From Symsagittifera roscoffensis (lineage: Eukaryota > Xenacoelomorpha > Acoela > Convolutidae), in assembly GCF_963678635.1 (NCBI RefSeq), contig NC_087068.1, positions 33,429,436 through 33,493,435 on the forward strand: DNA of 64,000 bases, written 5' to 3'. The notes beneath the pieces were generated by a model. It had not been told where the DNA came from and made no database searches. It was given only the letters and a program-made list of their open reading frames with translations. Shown in pieces: positions 1-12,382 of the stretch (position 1 is the first letter of the stretch; every line of letters starts with the position of its first letter). A program made the translations under genes and the position numbers.

Positions 1-1
1 G

Positions 2-2055
2 GCACTGCCGAAAGCCAGCGAATACTGTGGACCGATCAAGAAGAAGTCGTACAGCTACGTATCCGGAATCATAGGGATAGCGTACAACCCTTTCCTGAGT
101 GAGGACATACGCGATTGCTTCTTCGATTACGAGCAGGCAGTGTTGCTAAGAGTCTGGACGTCGAGAATTGTAACGATTAGGAGCGCTACCAGTCCTCAGA
201 TCAAACTGGGACTGGTCTTGGAAGAAGAGGTGACTCCACCTTCCGTACCAAAATCCGACAAAAGAGTGGAGTTTGGGTTGGGATTCTCAGATGAATTACT
301 GAGAACGAGCTTGATGGTAGTGTGGGAATTGATGAGGCCGTCATGGTGTCCTAGTCCCAACGCTGACTCGATATTACGGGCGACACAAGACTTGCAGAGG
401 GAGCTGAATGCAGACTGTAACCTGCGTAACCTTAACATCATATATAATGTGATGATAACGGCCTCTAGGAGCAACAGTGAAGATAAAGTGGAGTTGCCTG
501 GCTGGGGACCAGAAGACTGGGTCAAACCTGGTAGCTGTCTCGCGGAATTCTGTGGACTAGAAGGTCACGTTTGTGGAGGTCTGGACTGTGTGAAGACCCT
601 AGAGAGACAACACAAGCAATTGACGGTATTGTTTGGGAATGTCGTGATGAAAGCAAGAACGAAAACAGAACTGATAGCGGATTGCCATGGAGGAACCGAG
701 GTGAATCTAGTGACTGCACTAGGATTCTACAGCATGTTTAGTTCTTTAGAGTCACTATTGAATCTGGAACAGAAACATGAGATGGTCACTGCCATCAGTG
801 TAGAAGTATTCCCAGGAGTTCTGCAAACCGAGCAGAAACACATAGGAAAATGGAGGGAAGCGATCGAGGCGGAAATGAACACCAGACACAGTGAGACTTA
901 TTCTAGACCATCAGGAGCACGATATTTGGTGGGCTCGACATTGGCTCAATTGTGCAAGAGCAGATACCCGGTGCATTTCGTAGCTGTGGATGTACAGAGT
1001 ACGAGAACTATCGTGGATCAAGCCTTCTCCGTGCCAAAGTGTGTGAGACTAACGAGAATGTCCGAAAAATCTTAAGAGTTGCTATGTAAGATGTTCTCAG
1101 CAGTTCCAGAGAGAACAAAGGAGGAGTTGGAATTGATACTGGGAAGGAAGTTCATGGGATACGTGAGTGGGAACTTCAGTGACTTTGATAGACAGAAACA
1201 GAGAGGACCAACTGTTACAGATTACAATACAGTAGACGAGAATGATGAAGTCCACCGAGTGATGATGGAAGTGGAACCGTTACTGGAAGCTTCGGGAGAA
1301 CGCAATTGGAGGAGCATCATGTTGACACATGACGGTATCCCATGCGTAGTAATCTGGTGTTGATCTGGGACTCTGGAGAGCTGCTCTCCATGGGTTTACC
1401 AGACTCATCACATCCCATAACAATAGTGATATTGGGAGTTATGATGGCGATACGATGGCTGGAAGCTCACGTAAGAGAGAACAATAGACATGAAGCGCCA
1501 ACGAGAGAACAGTTGCGGAAATTGGATTGTCTGAAAGATTTAGATCTTTTTGAGACAATGTGCAAGATTCTAAGCATTCCGATGGAAGTGAAGAAGATTT
1601 GGGCAATAAAACGATTGATGCCATGGTTTAGCGCTAACATGACTGCATGGTTGTACGAATATGCTAAGAAGCATATGTCGAAGCACGGCAGAGTGTACAG
1701 TGAATATCAGCTGGACATTGGAGCAGGAGCTTTCAAGCGAGCTTTCGTGTTTCATCGGAATGCAGTGACCACCGCTGTGAAAAGAATTTCCAGGACAAGT
1801 GAACGTAGTGGAAAGGAGAAGGCAGATGTGTTGAAGGAAGATTTGGAGAAAAATGTGACGTTGGGTCTCCACAACAGCTTCTGCAGGAACAGAGAATCTA
1901 ACGTGGATCCTCTACCTTGTTGCAAACAGAGGGTAGAAGAGCAGAAGTGTTGGAGGACTGCTTCCAACAGCGTCAGAATAGCAAATGATGTGTTGCAAGA
2001 CACAGAAACTGAAAGTGCAGAGTCAGTATCACAGGAGGAAGAGATGGAACATTGA
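2..2055 (+). pseudogene. Unrecognised coding region, broken by a stop and a frameshift
   Basis: The frame is open from the window edge to a TAA at 1073-1075, continues in the same frame to about 1340, then continues in another frame (1342-2055) to a TGA-type end. Together this is about 680 codons of ordinary, non-repetitive protein with many Cys, Trp and charged residues, so it looks like real coding sequence and not chance. Base composition is more even than in the AT-rich DNA downstream. The last 100 residues are Lys/Arg/Glu-rich and hydrophilic. I see no intron signals, no RT, transposase or protease motif, and no family I recognise. It could be a host-gene remnant, a viral insertion, or a transposon protein of unknown type. 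The 5' end lies outside the window. The reading as one broken gene rests on continuity of frame and composition only. Confidence 0.5.
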
Positions 2056-4243
2056 AGAATGGTCGAAAGAACAAGCTGCAAAAATAAGGAAAGTTAGAAG
2101 AATTTAGAAGTTTTAGAACTTCTAAACGACGAAAAGAGAAAAAAACAAAGAAATGTGGAAGAAGAAGAAGTTAAAACTCAAAATTGTTTTAGGTGTGGGA
2201 AAAAACTCAAATGAGAAACCAAGCAACCAAGTTGTAATTGAAAACTGAAATATTTAGTTGAGTTTTGAACATTAAAGAATTTGTTGCATTTATAAATTTG
2301 CATTTTGATTTTTAGTTAAGTGGCTTTAGAGACACTTATTATTTATTTAGAAAGGCTTGAGTAAAGAGTATATTTAAATATTCCAGCCTGCATGACTGTT
2401 TTTAATCAACTAGGAGAACTGATCACTTTGTGGTGATATGAAAGGCTTGGGTAATCTCTCGAAGAGGGGGATTCTTTCATTGTTCTTTCTAATCACAGAG
2501 TTTCTCAGTTTTAATATTCAGGACAATAACAAGCAAGTTTTCCGAAGGGAAGAAGCATAGTAGGATAATTTTAGCTTGTTGGTTGGCAGGACTGTCCTGC
2601 AATCCAACATCTTTTAAAAATCTAGGAGAAAAAGTTTCATTGACATTGGAAGTCGGAAAAGATGTTTTTATCTTAGGTCATATCCTCAATGTGCAGATTA
2701 ATGAAAGAATTTGAAGGCTATAGTGATGTAGTATGATGCCATTTATATTCTGCGGTGAGTCGATATGACGTGGATAAAAGTAATTTCGTGCATTTTGTAA
2801 ATTCTGTTCGATGACACTGTACCAATTTTACGAGCATTGCGAGATTCAATGAGGACATTGACCGGACTGTCCTGGGAGTATGTGACATTCGACCAGAGTG
2901 GACCAAAATGCAGATTCAGCACATTCGAGTTTTTAGCAGCGAACCATCCGAATTGGCGATTTTGAAGGAATAAGAGCGTTATTCGAACGATTGGACTAAT
3001 CGTGAAGACTGAAGTATGCGGAAATTCCTAAATTTTAAAAATTCGATTTGATGACGTAACAATTCTAGGAAACGTCAAAAACGGCCATTTTGATAAGAAA
3101 ACCGGAGAAAAACACAACAACATTAATTGCGATAGCGATAATGACGAAAATTGTGATTGGAAAACAACAACAAATTGCAGAGTTAGCAGAGACCAATCCG
3201 AGTTGCAATTATTGTGTCGTTACAATAGTTGCAAGGCCGTTGCGAACAACGGTGAAGGGTGGAAGACAGCCTTCCGGAAGGAGAATAAGAGTCTTATTTC
3301 CCCGGATTCAAGAATCCGGAGGAGTCTCGGGACTGGAACTTATATCATTTTATACAAACTTTTAGCTTCCCTATTATGTCCTGAATTTTTATTATTTAAT
3401 TAACATCTGAATTAATTTTGCAAGAATGAGAAGCTAGGAATTGGGGGAAAGGGTTGATCCATCTTCGATGAAGATGATAATTTTTACTACTGAACAAAAA
3501 CAATAACAATTCAATAAATAGTAGTCGCCCTGATTTTAGGAGTGACCTCGTGGTCTGGGGATACTGAGACCCAGCCATGAGCGCAATATTTCTGCATGTA
3601 ATCTAGTCAATTTGAGTGTTTTGACCGAAGCCGAAAGCAGTAACCCGATGTTAGAAAGACCACCGAAAGTACTGGCTTGGTAGAGACGGTTAAAAGCATG
3701 TAAAGCTCTGTTTGGACGTTGGGCAGTCGTCTTAGGACTTAGTTTTATTTTCCGTCGATATGTATCTTCCGGGCGAATGTTACATGGTGAATGTTCTGCT
3801 GGTGTTTCGCTCACATTTTTTGCCTTCAATAGCTCTCCTTAGATTGCTATGGTTTCATGGAAATTTAAGTCGATTTCTCTTTACTTAGCCTAATTGTTGT
3901 GATAAAGTTATTAAATAGATTTGTTATGTTTGATGTTTGTGCCTGTATATGGAGCGCCCTCTGAGGGATTTTAGAGACAGGTCTGTCAAGTGGCTTTCTG
4001 TGGGGAGGTGGGAAACTGGAACTGGCTTGAGGAGTCTGGTGGTGCGCCGCTGGACCTACTGAGCTCGGCTGAGATTGTTACTTGTTTTTGATTTTTATAA
4101 TTCGATTTTAAAAATTAAATTAATTTTGTTGCCTTTTTTTTATTTGCTGATTTGTAAAAATCCCACTAACTGCTTATCATGGGTTAATTCAGTCCCCTAA
4201 AATCCAGTCAAAATCCTTTTTTTTACCTTTATGCTGCGTCAAG
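2056..4243. other. Non-coding AT-rich stretch
   Basis: No supported gene. A perfect small inverted repeat (8-bp arms, 2-nt loop) lies at 3302-3319, next to a palindromic CCTTCCGGAAGG near 3270. A 97-codon minus-strand frame (3536-3829) has no recognisable domain and is not called. Confidence 0.5.
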
Positions 4244-4480
4244 ATGAGGAAAAACAACAAAGAGTGTACAAGCAAAGATTGCTTAAAACCTTCAGGACTG
4301 ATAAATTGGATTAGATGTGATTGTTGTTCTAGTTGGTATCATATCAGTTGTGTAAATATTTCTCTTAGCGACTCTAAGAAAACCCAATGGTTTCAGTGTC
4401 CTTTATGCGTTGATGTAAAATCTGTTAATAAAGCAACAATTAACAGAAAAGAAGTGGACGCAAACAGACCACAAGCATGA
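4244..4480 (+). CDS. PHD-finger ORF, first ORF of a non-LTR-type element
   Basis: This 78-codon ORF starts at an ATG (4244). It encodes a PHD-like zinc finger with the Cys4-His-Cys3 spacing: Cys residues near the start, then CDCCSSWYHISC, then a final FQCPLC pair. PHD fingers bind histone tails or other protein partners and occur in ORF1 or N-terminal parts of many non-LTR elements. The stop codon overlaps the ATG of the next ORF as ATGA (4477-4480), the arrangement used for termination-reinitiation coupling. The overlap may be the element's design or an accident of decay. The domain call is fairly sure; the role in the element is inferred from position. Confidence 0.6.
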   Translation: MRKNNKECTSKDCLKPSGLINWIRCDCCSSWYHISCVNISLSDSKKTQWFQCPLCVDVKSVNKATINRKEVDANRPQA

Positions 4481-6939
4481 GTTCTTTGATAAATAAAAAA
4501 ATTCGAGCAAATGACATGTCCTTTCCAAAACCCCATCCTCAAGTTTCAAGCCCGCCTCCGAATGACCTCGAGCAGAGAATAAAGCTTAGAAGTAATCAGC
4601 TCGATGAAGGAAATGTAAAGGGAGGAATAAGGTTTGCTGCTTCGGATGACAAAATAGCTGCTTTTTCAACTAATAACTATCAAAAATTGTTGTCTAAGCA
4701 CCCGCAGCGAGCCAAATTTGCAGCTCCAAATCCAGAAAAGTTGGATAGTTTTTTCGTAACCGATTTCGCCCTATACAAAGCGATAATGTCCTTTCCAAAC
4801 GGATCAGCAGCAGGTCCTGATAAAATAGTTCCTCAAATTTTTAAAGATCTTGTTAGTAAGTCGAATGGCAGTGCAGGACTTAATTTTCTGAAATCGCTTA
4901 GTAAGCTGATAAACCTCATTGGAGATGGCAAAATACCCGAACCACTAAGACCTTTCTTTTTTGGCGCAAAGCTTATCGCCCTCATAAAGATAGACGGAGG
5001 GTTGAGACCGATTGCCATAGGCAACACGCTGAGACGTATCGCGTCTAAATGCGCTGGAAGCAAGGCCCTTTCCGAGCGACAAAATTTTTCGGAAACGTAC
5101 AGGTAGGATGCGGTACCAAACGAGGAGCAGAAACAGCTGCGCACTCGTTTCGAAACCTAATTGAACGCGACGACAATCCAAAATGCACTCTTCTAATAAA
5201 ACTAGATTTTAAGAGTGCCTTTAACTCTTTAAACAGAGAAACAATGCTGAATCATGTTTATTCAAATCGCCCCGAATTGTATAATTACACCCATTGCGCG
5301 TATGGTAAACCTAGTTATCTCTTTTACGGAAGCTCTGTCATAGTGTCAGAAGACGGAACTCAGCAAGGTGATCCTGAAGCCCCACCCCTTTTTGCGGAAA
5401 CAATTCATACACTAGTCAAACAGTTGGAGTCGAAAATTAACATCTGGTATTTAGATGATGGGAATTTAGCCGACGACTATAAGGTAGTACTCCGGGACCT
5501 TATAAAAATTCTGAAATCGGAACAAATTTACGGCCTGAGCTTAAACACTGAGAAGTGTGAACTTTGTCTTTTGGGACCGACTACTAGTACACAGTATAAT
5601 TCAATTTTAACACAATTTCGAATAATATGACCCAAAATAAAATAAAAACAAAAGAAGAACTCCTCATTTTAGGATCTCCAATCGGCGAACTTTGCCGAAA
5701 AGAATTTCTCGACAAAAAAATTAAGGAGCTTGAAAAAATCTCGGATGTCATTGACAAACTAGACGCCCATTATGGTTTTTATCTCCTGAAAAATTGCTTT
5801 AGCATGCCAAAACTCCTACATTTTTTGCGTACGAGCCCTTGTTTTTTGCAAAATGATTTTTTGGAACGCTACGATAAATTACTAAGAAATTCGTTAAGCA
5901 AGGTCACTAACGTGAAAATGGATGATAACCAATTTTTACAAGCAGTTCTCCCGGCAGCCAAAGGTGGCTTGGGCGTTTCTTCCGCTCGTCTACTCCCTTT
6001 ACCCGCTTTCTTAGCCTCAGCAGTAGGAGCGAAAGATGCCTTGAGCGAAATCTTTGGTTTGTAGCATGTGGATGGAACCTATGCTGATGCGCTTAAGCGG
6101 TGGTTTGACCTTGGGAAAATTGAAATGGTTCCGGAAAATGAAATCCAAAAAAATTTGACGGAGCCAATTTTTTGACAGCGAAATTGCAGACTTGATTTTA
6201 CGACTCGAACCAACGGACGTAAAAAGGTTCAACGCGTTCCAAGATAGATTTGGCTCCCAATGGTTGAACGTCATCCCGTGCAAAAATTTAAGGTTAAAAC
6301 TGTCGAACCAACAAATCAGAATTGCGATAGGACTTCGAATAGGATCAAAAATATGCGAACGGCATAAATGCGTGTGCGGTAAAGACGTTACCGAGGATGG
6401 TTGGCATGGTCTTTCTTGCCTCAAAAGTCCAGGGAGATTCTCTAGGTATTCAAACCTGAATGCCCTTATAAAGCAGAGTATATCATCTACTCACATTCCG
6501 TCTGTTTTAGAACCACGACACCTCTACAGGGCCGATCAGAAGCGACCAGACGGTTTGACGCTTGTTCCATGGGCTGATGGTAAGCAGCTCTTGTGGGATG
6601 TAATGGTAGTAGACTCCTTAGCTCCTTGTAGGATTAATGCCGGGTCTGTTTGTAACCCTGGTACGGCTGCCGCTGAAGCGGAAGAGCGAAAAATTGACAA
6701 GTATAAAGATCTTGTAAATGATGGATATCTTTTTCAACCGCTAGCTTTTGAAATTCAGGGCGCGACCTGAAGTTTTTTTGAGCAAGCTTTGTAAGAACCT
6801 AAGCATATGCACTGAGGAACCCAGAGCAGGCAGCTTTTTAAAACAGAGAATCTCCCTGGCAATACAGATTGCGAACGCCGCTTGCGTACACGGAACAATA
6901 AATGACAAAATAACTTTAGACGAAATTTTTTACTTGTAA
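4477..6939 (+). pseudogene. Reverse transcriptase with restriction-like endonuclease tail, frameshifted
   Basis: The pieces at 4477-5106, 5049-5630, 5627-6064, 6192-6770 and 6748-6939 lie in three frames and form one protein in order. An N-terminal region precedes RT motifs: GLRPIAIGNTLRRI (finger), KLDFKSAFNS (motif A), TQQGDPEAPPLF (motif B) and the catalytic YLDDG (motif C; usual form YxDD). The C-terminal part has a Cys-Cys-His-Cys knuckle (CVCGK...HGLSC), then RPDG, WDV and a later AFE, the order seen in the PD-(D/E)XK restriction-like endonuclease of R2-type non-LTR elements. At least four frameshifts make it inactive. It ends about 110 bp before SARS1 exon 1 and may lie in a 5'UTR intron of that gene. 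Family assignment below RLE-type non-LTR is not attempted. Confidence 0.7.
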
Positions 6940-7020
6940 GCTTGATAATTGTTGTGAGCTTGATAATTTTGAGCTGATTATTTAATCAAGAAAGAATAAA
7001 AAACTTGATTTCATCAAACT

Positions 7021-7034
7021 ATTGAATGTTTCAG
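7021..7034 (+). promoter_or_regulatory. 3' splice acceptor 16 nt before the SARS1 start codon
   Basis: TTGAATGTTTCAG is a good acceptor (pyrimidine run, CAG) directly before the start codon. It implies either a 5'UTR intron, whose upstream exon is not identified, or trans-splicing of a leader. The same arrangement occurs before UBA3. Confidence 0.4.
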
Positions 7035-7050
7035 TTTTTTGGAATTTAAG

Positions 7051-7263
7051 ATGGTACTCGACATAGCCTCATTCAGGCTCGAGACTGGCGGAAACCCGGA
7101 TGTAGTTAGGGAAAGCCAGAAAGCTCGTTATTCTAGCATCGAAGCCGTGGAGCAGGTTATTGAAAAAGATAAACAATGGAGAAACAAAAGATTTGTTGGT
7201 GATAAACTAAACGCGGCTAGAAATATCTGCAGCAAGGCAATTGGCTCAAAGAAAAAAAATAAG
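7051..7263 (+). CDS. SARS1: Seryl-tRNA synthetase, cytosolic, exon 1
   Basis: Codons 1-71 of cytosolic seryl-tRNA synthetase, which charges tRNA-Ser (and tRNA-Sec) with serine. The ATG at 7051 is chosen because the family starts with MVLD followed by a phenylalanine-containing short strand and a GG(D/N)P turn, all present here; an upstream in-frame ATG at 7039 would add four residues (MEFK) not typical of the family. The segment is the start of the N-terminal tRNA-binding helical arm, ending in a Lys-rich KKKNK run. It ends in phase 0 at a GTATGG donor (7264). No breaks are seen, and the gene is expected to be functional across three exons (about 520 aa; family about 514). Confidence 0.9.
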
Positions 7264-10097
7264 GTATGGTTTTTTGCCATGTGATCATGATTACAAATTA
7301 AAATAAGGCTCTTTTAAAAGGACTAGTTTTTCCTCTGTTTATCATCTGATCTAAAATCCACTTAGGGGTTTTTCCCATTATATACAACCGCATAGTAACA
7401 AAAATTATATCTTCCACCATTCTGCGATTTTAATATGGGGTCTTATTTGGGAAATACCCCCATTAAGCTGTAATGAAAGCGGAAGCAATCATTTTTAGTT
7501 CGTTCTAAACTCAAATGAATGACCAGCGGTCTTCCGATCCATTCCTAGTTTCTTAATCATTTGCTTATTTAGTTTTTGTGATTGTTATTCTAGTTGAACG
7601 TCAGGATAAATGTGCTGCTGGTCCGTCCGGGATGTAAATAGTTGTTTTTCTGATCTGCAAAAATAATTTGCAAGTGTTGGTCAATTTATTTTATTAATGG
7701 TAACGTTTTTCAAAATTGAATTTTATCTTTCAGAATCTTTCACTGTGTAGCGATTGTCTAGCATAATTAACACTTATTACACTTGCGAGAGCAAGTGTCT
7801 TGTAATCGGGAGCAAGACGTTTTTCCTGTTAACATCTTTTCTAACACATTTCTAAGAAATTTTGAAGTTGCTTTACTAGTGAACCTTAGTAACTTCGATA
7901 CCTTTTTCCGCATGGCCCAGAGGTAACGCAGATGTCTTTGCACCATAAAGTGCGAGATTCGGCTCTCGGCCGGGCCTTGTTTTTTTCAGTTTGTCTGAAA
8001 TGGATATTTTTTTGTCCGGGAAAAATGCGTTATTGGACTTTCGTTTGTTTGCTTATGCTTTTTCGGCTTTGATGCAATATCAGGAATTTTCTTGTGCTGT
8101 CATCAATTTCATCGTAGATACAAGTGTTTTTGACTTAGTCATTTCAGTTGTAATTTAAAAGCTTTTCGTTGTATATTTTCTTTGGTTTTGCTTTTACGTC
8201 AAATTTTCTATTTGCTAGCCTGCAATGCAGGGTTTGCGTTGTATCGCAAGTGATGCTTCGCTTCTGTGTAAAGAGTATGTTTGGAAATATCTTTCTATTG
8301 GTTTCAATAGTCCTGTTTCAGGTATTTTTGTCGCACTCGTTCAAGTTTTTTGATAGATAGTTTTGTTCCGACCTTTGAAACTGGGGAGGGACCTTGTTTG
8401 CGGATGTCTTACTATTACTGTGGTCTTACTATTGGTGGCGGGTGGCTCCTAAGAAATAGCAAAACTCTAAAAAGAGCAAAACAACCATTTTTTTTATTCT
8501 AAACTCATTGAATAGCGGTTTGTAAATGCTTTCCTTATTTTTAAAATGTTTTTTTTTTTGTTTTGATAATTGATGTACTATATAAACGTCCCTTTAAAAG
8601 GGCCACTGCTCCTGAGTGTCCTTGTTTTGCAAAATGTCACCTCAAGCGTCGCGATAAACGTGACAATGGTGCAAGATGTAAATTGTTGTTCTGAGCTGAA
8701 AATTAGTGGCAAAAGTCGATTTTCTTATTCATTTGAAATTGTTTTCAAAATTGATCTTCGTCCTTCACAATCATTTTTTTCGTTGTAACGGTCCGGCATA
8801 AATAGCTCTTGAGTTAAAAGTGTGTTTGGAAATACATTTCTATTGGTTGTGTTTGTCGTGTTTCATATAATTTTGCCGAACTTGTTCAAATTTTTGACCT
8901 TATTGTTTCGCTCATTGAAAGTAGAGAGGAACTTTGTGTTCTGGTGTGTTTCATTTTTCCTCGCAAATTCAGATACCATTAATAATCATCTGGATATGTT
9001 GTATGATAGATATGTCACAATAAAGTCATTTCAGTCGTGATTCGATCGCTATTAAATGTTTTCAAAACTGTGTCTCAGTGTCGAGAAAAACGGGTTTGAG
9101 TTTTTTTGAATTTGAGTCTAAATTCGAAATTCGAGCAAAAAACGCGATCGAGTAACAGTCGTCATATTAAAATTGCAATTTTAGGTATGGAAACTTTGGT
9201 TGTGAAAGCTTCGTTTATCGATTCCTCGGCAATCAATGTTATTTCCTGAGTTTTTACTATTGTAAACCAAATTGCGTATAAATTATGCATTTCACAAATC
9301 TCTGAAATGGGGGAAGTTGGAAAATTTTTTAAATGGGTTTTACTTATTATTCTCTTGTATGAAACAAAGATTTTTCCTGTTCAATTGATGAATTAGAAAA
9401 GCATCAACATTAAATTGGTTTCAAGCACGATGCAACTTATTTTCCCAACCTAAGTAGCAAAGAAAAATGCTACTTTTTGTGGCACTTTTGAATCGGTTGG
9501 CTGCTTTAACTGGAATTTTTCTACCTTACAAAATCCTGTATTCGGATTTTTGTTTGTCAGCTTATTTTCGTACGCTTAGTTTTCGTAGCAATGTTGTTTA
9601 AACTGTTTAAGAATTACATATCTAACAGTTCTAATGGTATAGATAACTGATTTCAATAGTTTTGTATCATCTCTTCTTTACCATTTCTGAGTTAAAGGTT
9701 TCTTTGGCTCAAATGGTTTCAGCTGTTGTTATGTCGGTTAAGTTGTCGTATATTAGGTCGTTTGTTTTTGGGAGGACATAAAAGTTGGCTTCGCTACGTC
9801 TACCTAAGTTTTGACGGCTTAGTTAACGCACGGTTAATTTTGTCTCAATGCTAATTTGACGCTGACAATCGTGTTTTTTGACAGCTGCTCTTAAAATTGA
9901 TTTCCATTTGAGAGAAGTGTTTTTTTTCAACTGGAAAGTTATTTGTATTAAAAAGCAGTAGTTTTTTGTATGGCTGTATTTTAAATGGAGCAGTGACAGC
10001 TCCTTTGCTACTGTCTGCGTGTCTGTGGGCAACATTCGTAGTTGGTTCGAATTATGCGAAAGTGGTGTGCTGTGTTAATACTGAGTGTGTGTTGAAG
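7264..10097 (+). other. SARS1 intron 1, old repeats only
   Basis: No coding capacity is supported. The intron contains a tRNA-derived SINE-like copy (7772-8165) and two diverged copies of a longer repeat: the stretch around 8270-8400 matches 8820-8940 in order (TGTTTGGAAATA, CTATTGGTT, CAAATTTTT-like blocks). The acceptor used at 10096-10097 has a weak pyrimidine tract. A second in-phase AG at 10084-10085 would add four codons. Confidence 0.55.
7772..8165 (+). repeat. tRNA-derived SINE-like repeat, copy 1
   Basis: The head has a short stem (ACTTGCGAGAGCAAGT) followed by GTCTTGTAATCGGGA. A tRNA-like segment with A-box-like TGGCCCAGAGG and B-box-like GAGATTCGGCTC follows, then GGGCCTTGTTTTTTTCAG and an AT-rich body ending in TTTCAGTTGTAATT. 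Related copies occur near 11845 and 36925. The shared order of head, tRNA-like block and CCTTG-T tail supports one family; boundaries are approximate. Confidence 0.5.
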
Positions 10098-11289
10098 GAA
10101 GCAGAAGGAGAGTCAGATGAGATTCCGGAAACAATAAAAAGCGACCTGCTCAACCTCAACTCGGAGTTAGCCGCTACTTTAGAAATATCTCAGCTGAAGA
10201 GTCTCTCAACGTACATAACCTCACAGATAGCGGAGAATAAAGAGCTGATGGACAAACTGTTTTCTGAAAGAGACTCAATTCTATGGGAGATTGGAAACAT
10301 TGTGCACAAATCAGTGCCAGTAAGCGACGACGAAAACAACAATAGAGTTGAGAGGATATTCGTGCCTGGAAAAGGAGTCATCTCCGAAGTCAAGGAGGAA
10401 GAGTCGCTGAAAAACAGCATGGAGAACTTGTATCCGGACAAACCCTTGAACCACGTAGATTTGATTTTGATGCTTGATGGCGTTGATTTAGATCGGGGTG
10501 CTGCGGTGTCAGGTAGCAGAGGCTATTTCCTCAAAGGTCCCATAGTGTTTTTGGAGCAAGCTCTTATCCAACTGGCGCTGCAGTCCTTACTGGACCGTGA
10601 TTATACAGCACTATACACGCCTTTCTTCATGCGAAAAGAGATTATGAAAGAAGTTGCACAATTATCAGATTTCGACGACCAGCTGTACAAGGTTGTGGGG
10701 AAGGGTTCGGAACTGAAGGAAGACAAATCATACGACGAGAAATATCTCATTGCAACTTCTGAACAACCTATAGCGGCTTACCATAGAAATGAGTGGCTGA
10801 ATGCGGATGAGCTTCCAATTAGGTATGCTGGTTTCTCTACATGCTTCCGACAGGAAGTCGGGTCCCATGGTCGCGATACGAGAGGAATTTTCAGAGTTCA
10901 CCAGTTCGAAAAGATCGAACAGTTTTGCTACACCTCCCCGCATGATGAAAAGTCGTGGGAAATGATGGAAGAAATGATAGCAACGGCCGAAGCGTTCTAC
11001 CAGAAGTTGAAAATCCCATACAGGGTAGTAAATATTGTCTCCGGAGAGCTGAACAACGCGGCTGCAAAGAAGTATGATTTGGAGGGCTGGTTTGCCGGCT
11101 CAAAAGCTTACCGGGAACTGGTATCTTGTTCAAACTGTCTCGACTATCAAGCAAGGAGGCTTAAAATCAGGTTCGGACTCACAAAGAGAATGAATGAAGA
11201 TACGGAATATGTGCACATGCTGAATGCGACAATGTGTGCAACCACGAGAGTCATGTGCGCTATATTGGAAAACAACCAGACTGCAGAGG
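10098..11289 (+). CDS. SARS1: Seryl-tRNA synthetase, exon 2 (arm and catalytic core)
   Basis: About 397 codons (residues 72 to about 469). It begins with the remainder of the helical arm, then the class II catalytic core: [10 protein letters not shown] and YTPFFMRKE (motif 1 region), TSEQPIA (serine-binding TxE), [21 protein letters not shown] (motif 2) and [10 protein letters not shown] (motif 3 in the animal cytosolic form). The start at 10098 is phase 0 and joins exon 1 in the way expected from the family. The exon ends in phase 1 at GTAAGT (11290). Reading past this donor gives a further 36 codons with no similarity to the family, so the donor is trusted. This exon is intact, and no sign of transfer or unusual composition is seen. 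Confidence 0.92.
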
Positions 11290-11779
11290 GTAAGTTTGGA
11301 ACAAGTTTAAGGGTTCTCTTGCTGTTGATTCGTTGGCATGTTCGACAGAATGCTAAATGGAATGGCTCTGCTCTTGTTTTTAGTTCCTGTCTTCCCTAGT
11401 TATCAAAAATTTCGAAAATCTATCAAAGAAAGAATACTAGACGAGTTTCAAAGAAGAAGTTTATTTGAGTGAGTTTCAACAAATCAATCGGTCCATTAGT
11501 GCTGTGCGTGATCTAAGTCTCGTCCATCTCAAAATTCAATGCTTTGTGCATGAATGACTCAAAGAGTGAAATAAAAATTTCGTTTAGTAGAACAGTACTT
11601 ATCGATTGTAGGGCCAAAATGTTCAAGGGATGGATTATTCTATAGTTTCAGACGGAGAGCTGGTTAAACTGAAGAGATTTTGAGTAGTTGATCAATTTGT
11701 ATGCTTCCAAAGATTCAAGTTAATACGAAACAATAGCTAGCAAGCGAGGAGTTTAGCCTTTTTGTCCTCAAACTTAACC

Positions 11780-11843
11780 AGATTGACTAGTCACCGGATT
11801 CAGATTGACTAGTCACCGGATTCAGATTGACTAACACCGGATT
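11780..11843. repeat. 22-bp tandem repeat, about three copies
   Basis: The unit AGATTGACTAGTCACCGGATTC occurs at 11780-11801 and 11802-11823, with a third shorter copy at 11824-11843 lacking two bases. Confidence 0.9.
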
Positions 11844-11844
11844 T

Positions 11845-12240
11845 GAGTCTTGTAATGGGAAGATTGACTTTTTTCCCGTAAAAAGTTTTTGGTTACAAAT
11901 TTGAAAGAAATCGAACTAGCTGTAGTGTTGAACCTCAATAGTTTCAAACATGCTTTTCATTTGGTATGGAGGAAATGTGGTTGCATTGGGATTCTGAGGT
12001 CTGGGGCTTGAGTCTCGGTTGGACCTTGTTTTTTCATCAGTATGTATGCCTTTGAAATTGTTCCGTGAAAAGTTGCATTGTCGAACTATTGCTTGTCTGC
12101 TTATAAGGCGAATTTTGAGAGTCGATGAACGTAGTTCAGACTCCTATAAAGGTCGCGGTGTATTTTTTTTCTGTTTTTTTTTCAGGAAAAATCTTCCTTC
12201 ATTCAAGCTCAAATTTACTTTTTCGCGGCTAGACTTCTGA
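11845..12240 (+). repeat. tRNA-derived SINE-like repeat, copy 2
   Basis: Diverged copy with GAGTCTTGTAATGGGA at the head, a degraded tRNA-like block with CTTGAGTCTCGG (B-box position) and TTGGACCTTGTTTTTTCATCAG. It lacks a clear A box. Confidence 0.4.
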
Positions 12241-12382
12241 TTTCTTTTCAAGTGCATTTCATTTCCTTTGTAAAAAGGAAGGCGACCTCCACTATCGAAC
12301 AGCGAAATTGTTAAGATCATGAAAAACGTGATCGACTTCTAGTTTTAAAATTGGAACTTTATTTTCAGATTTCCCAGCGAAA

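Noticed and set aside
3536-3829. 97-codon minus-strand ORF
   Set aside because: Short, no domain, no partner exons or element context.
11290-11399. SARS1 exon 2 reading through to a stop at about 11397
   Set aside because: The extra residues do not match the family, whereas GTAAGT at 11290 joins in phase to a matching exon at 36036.
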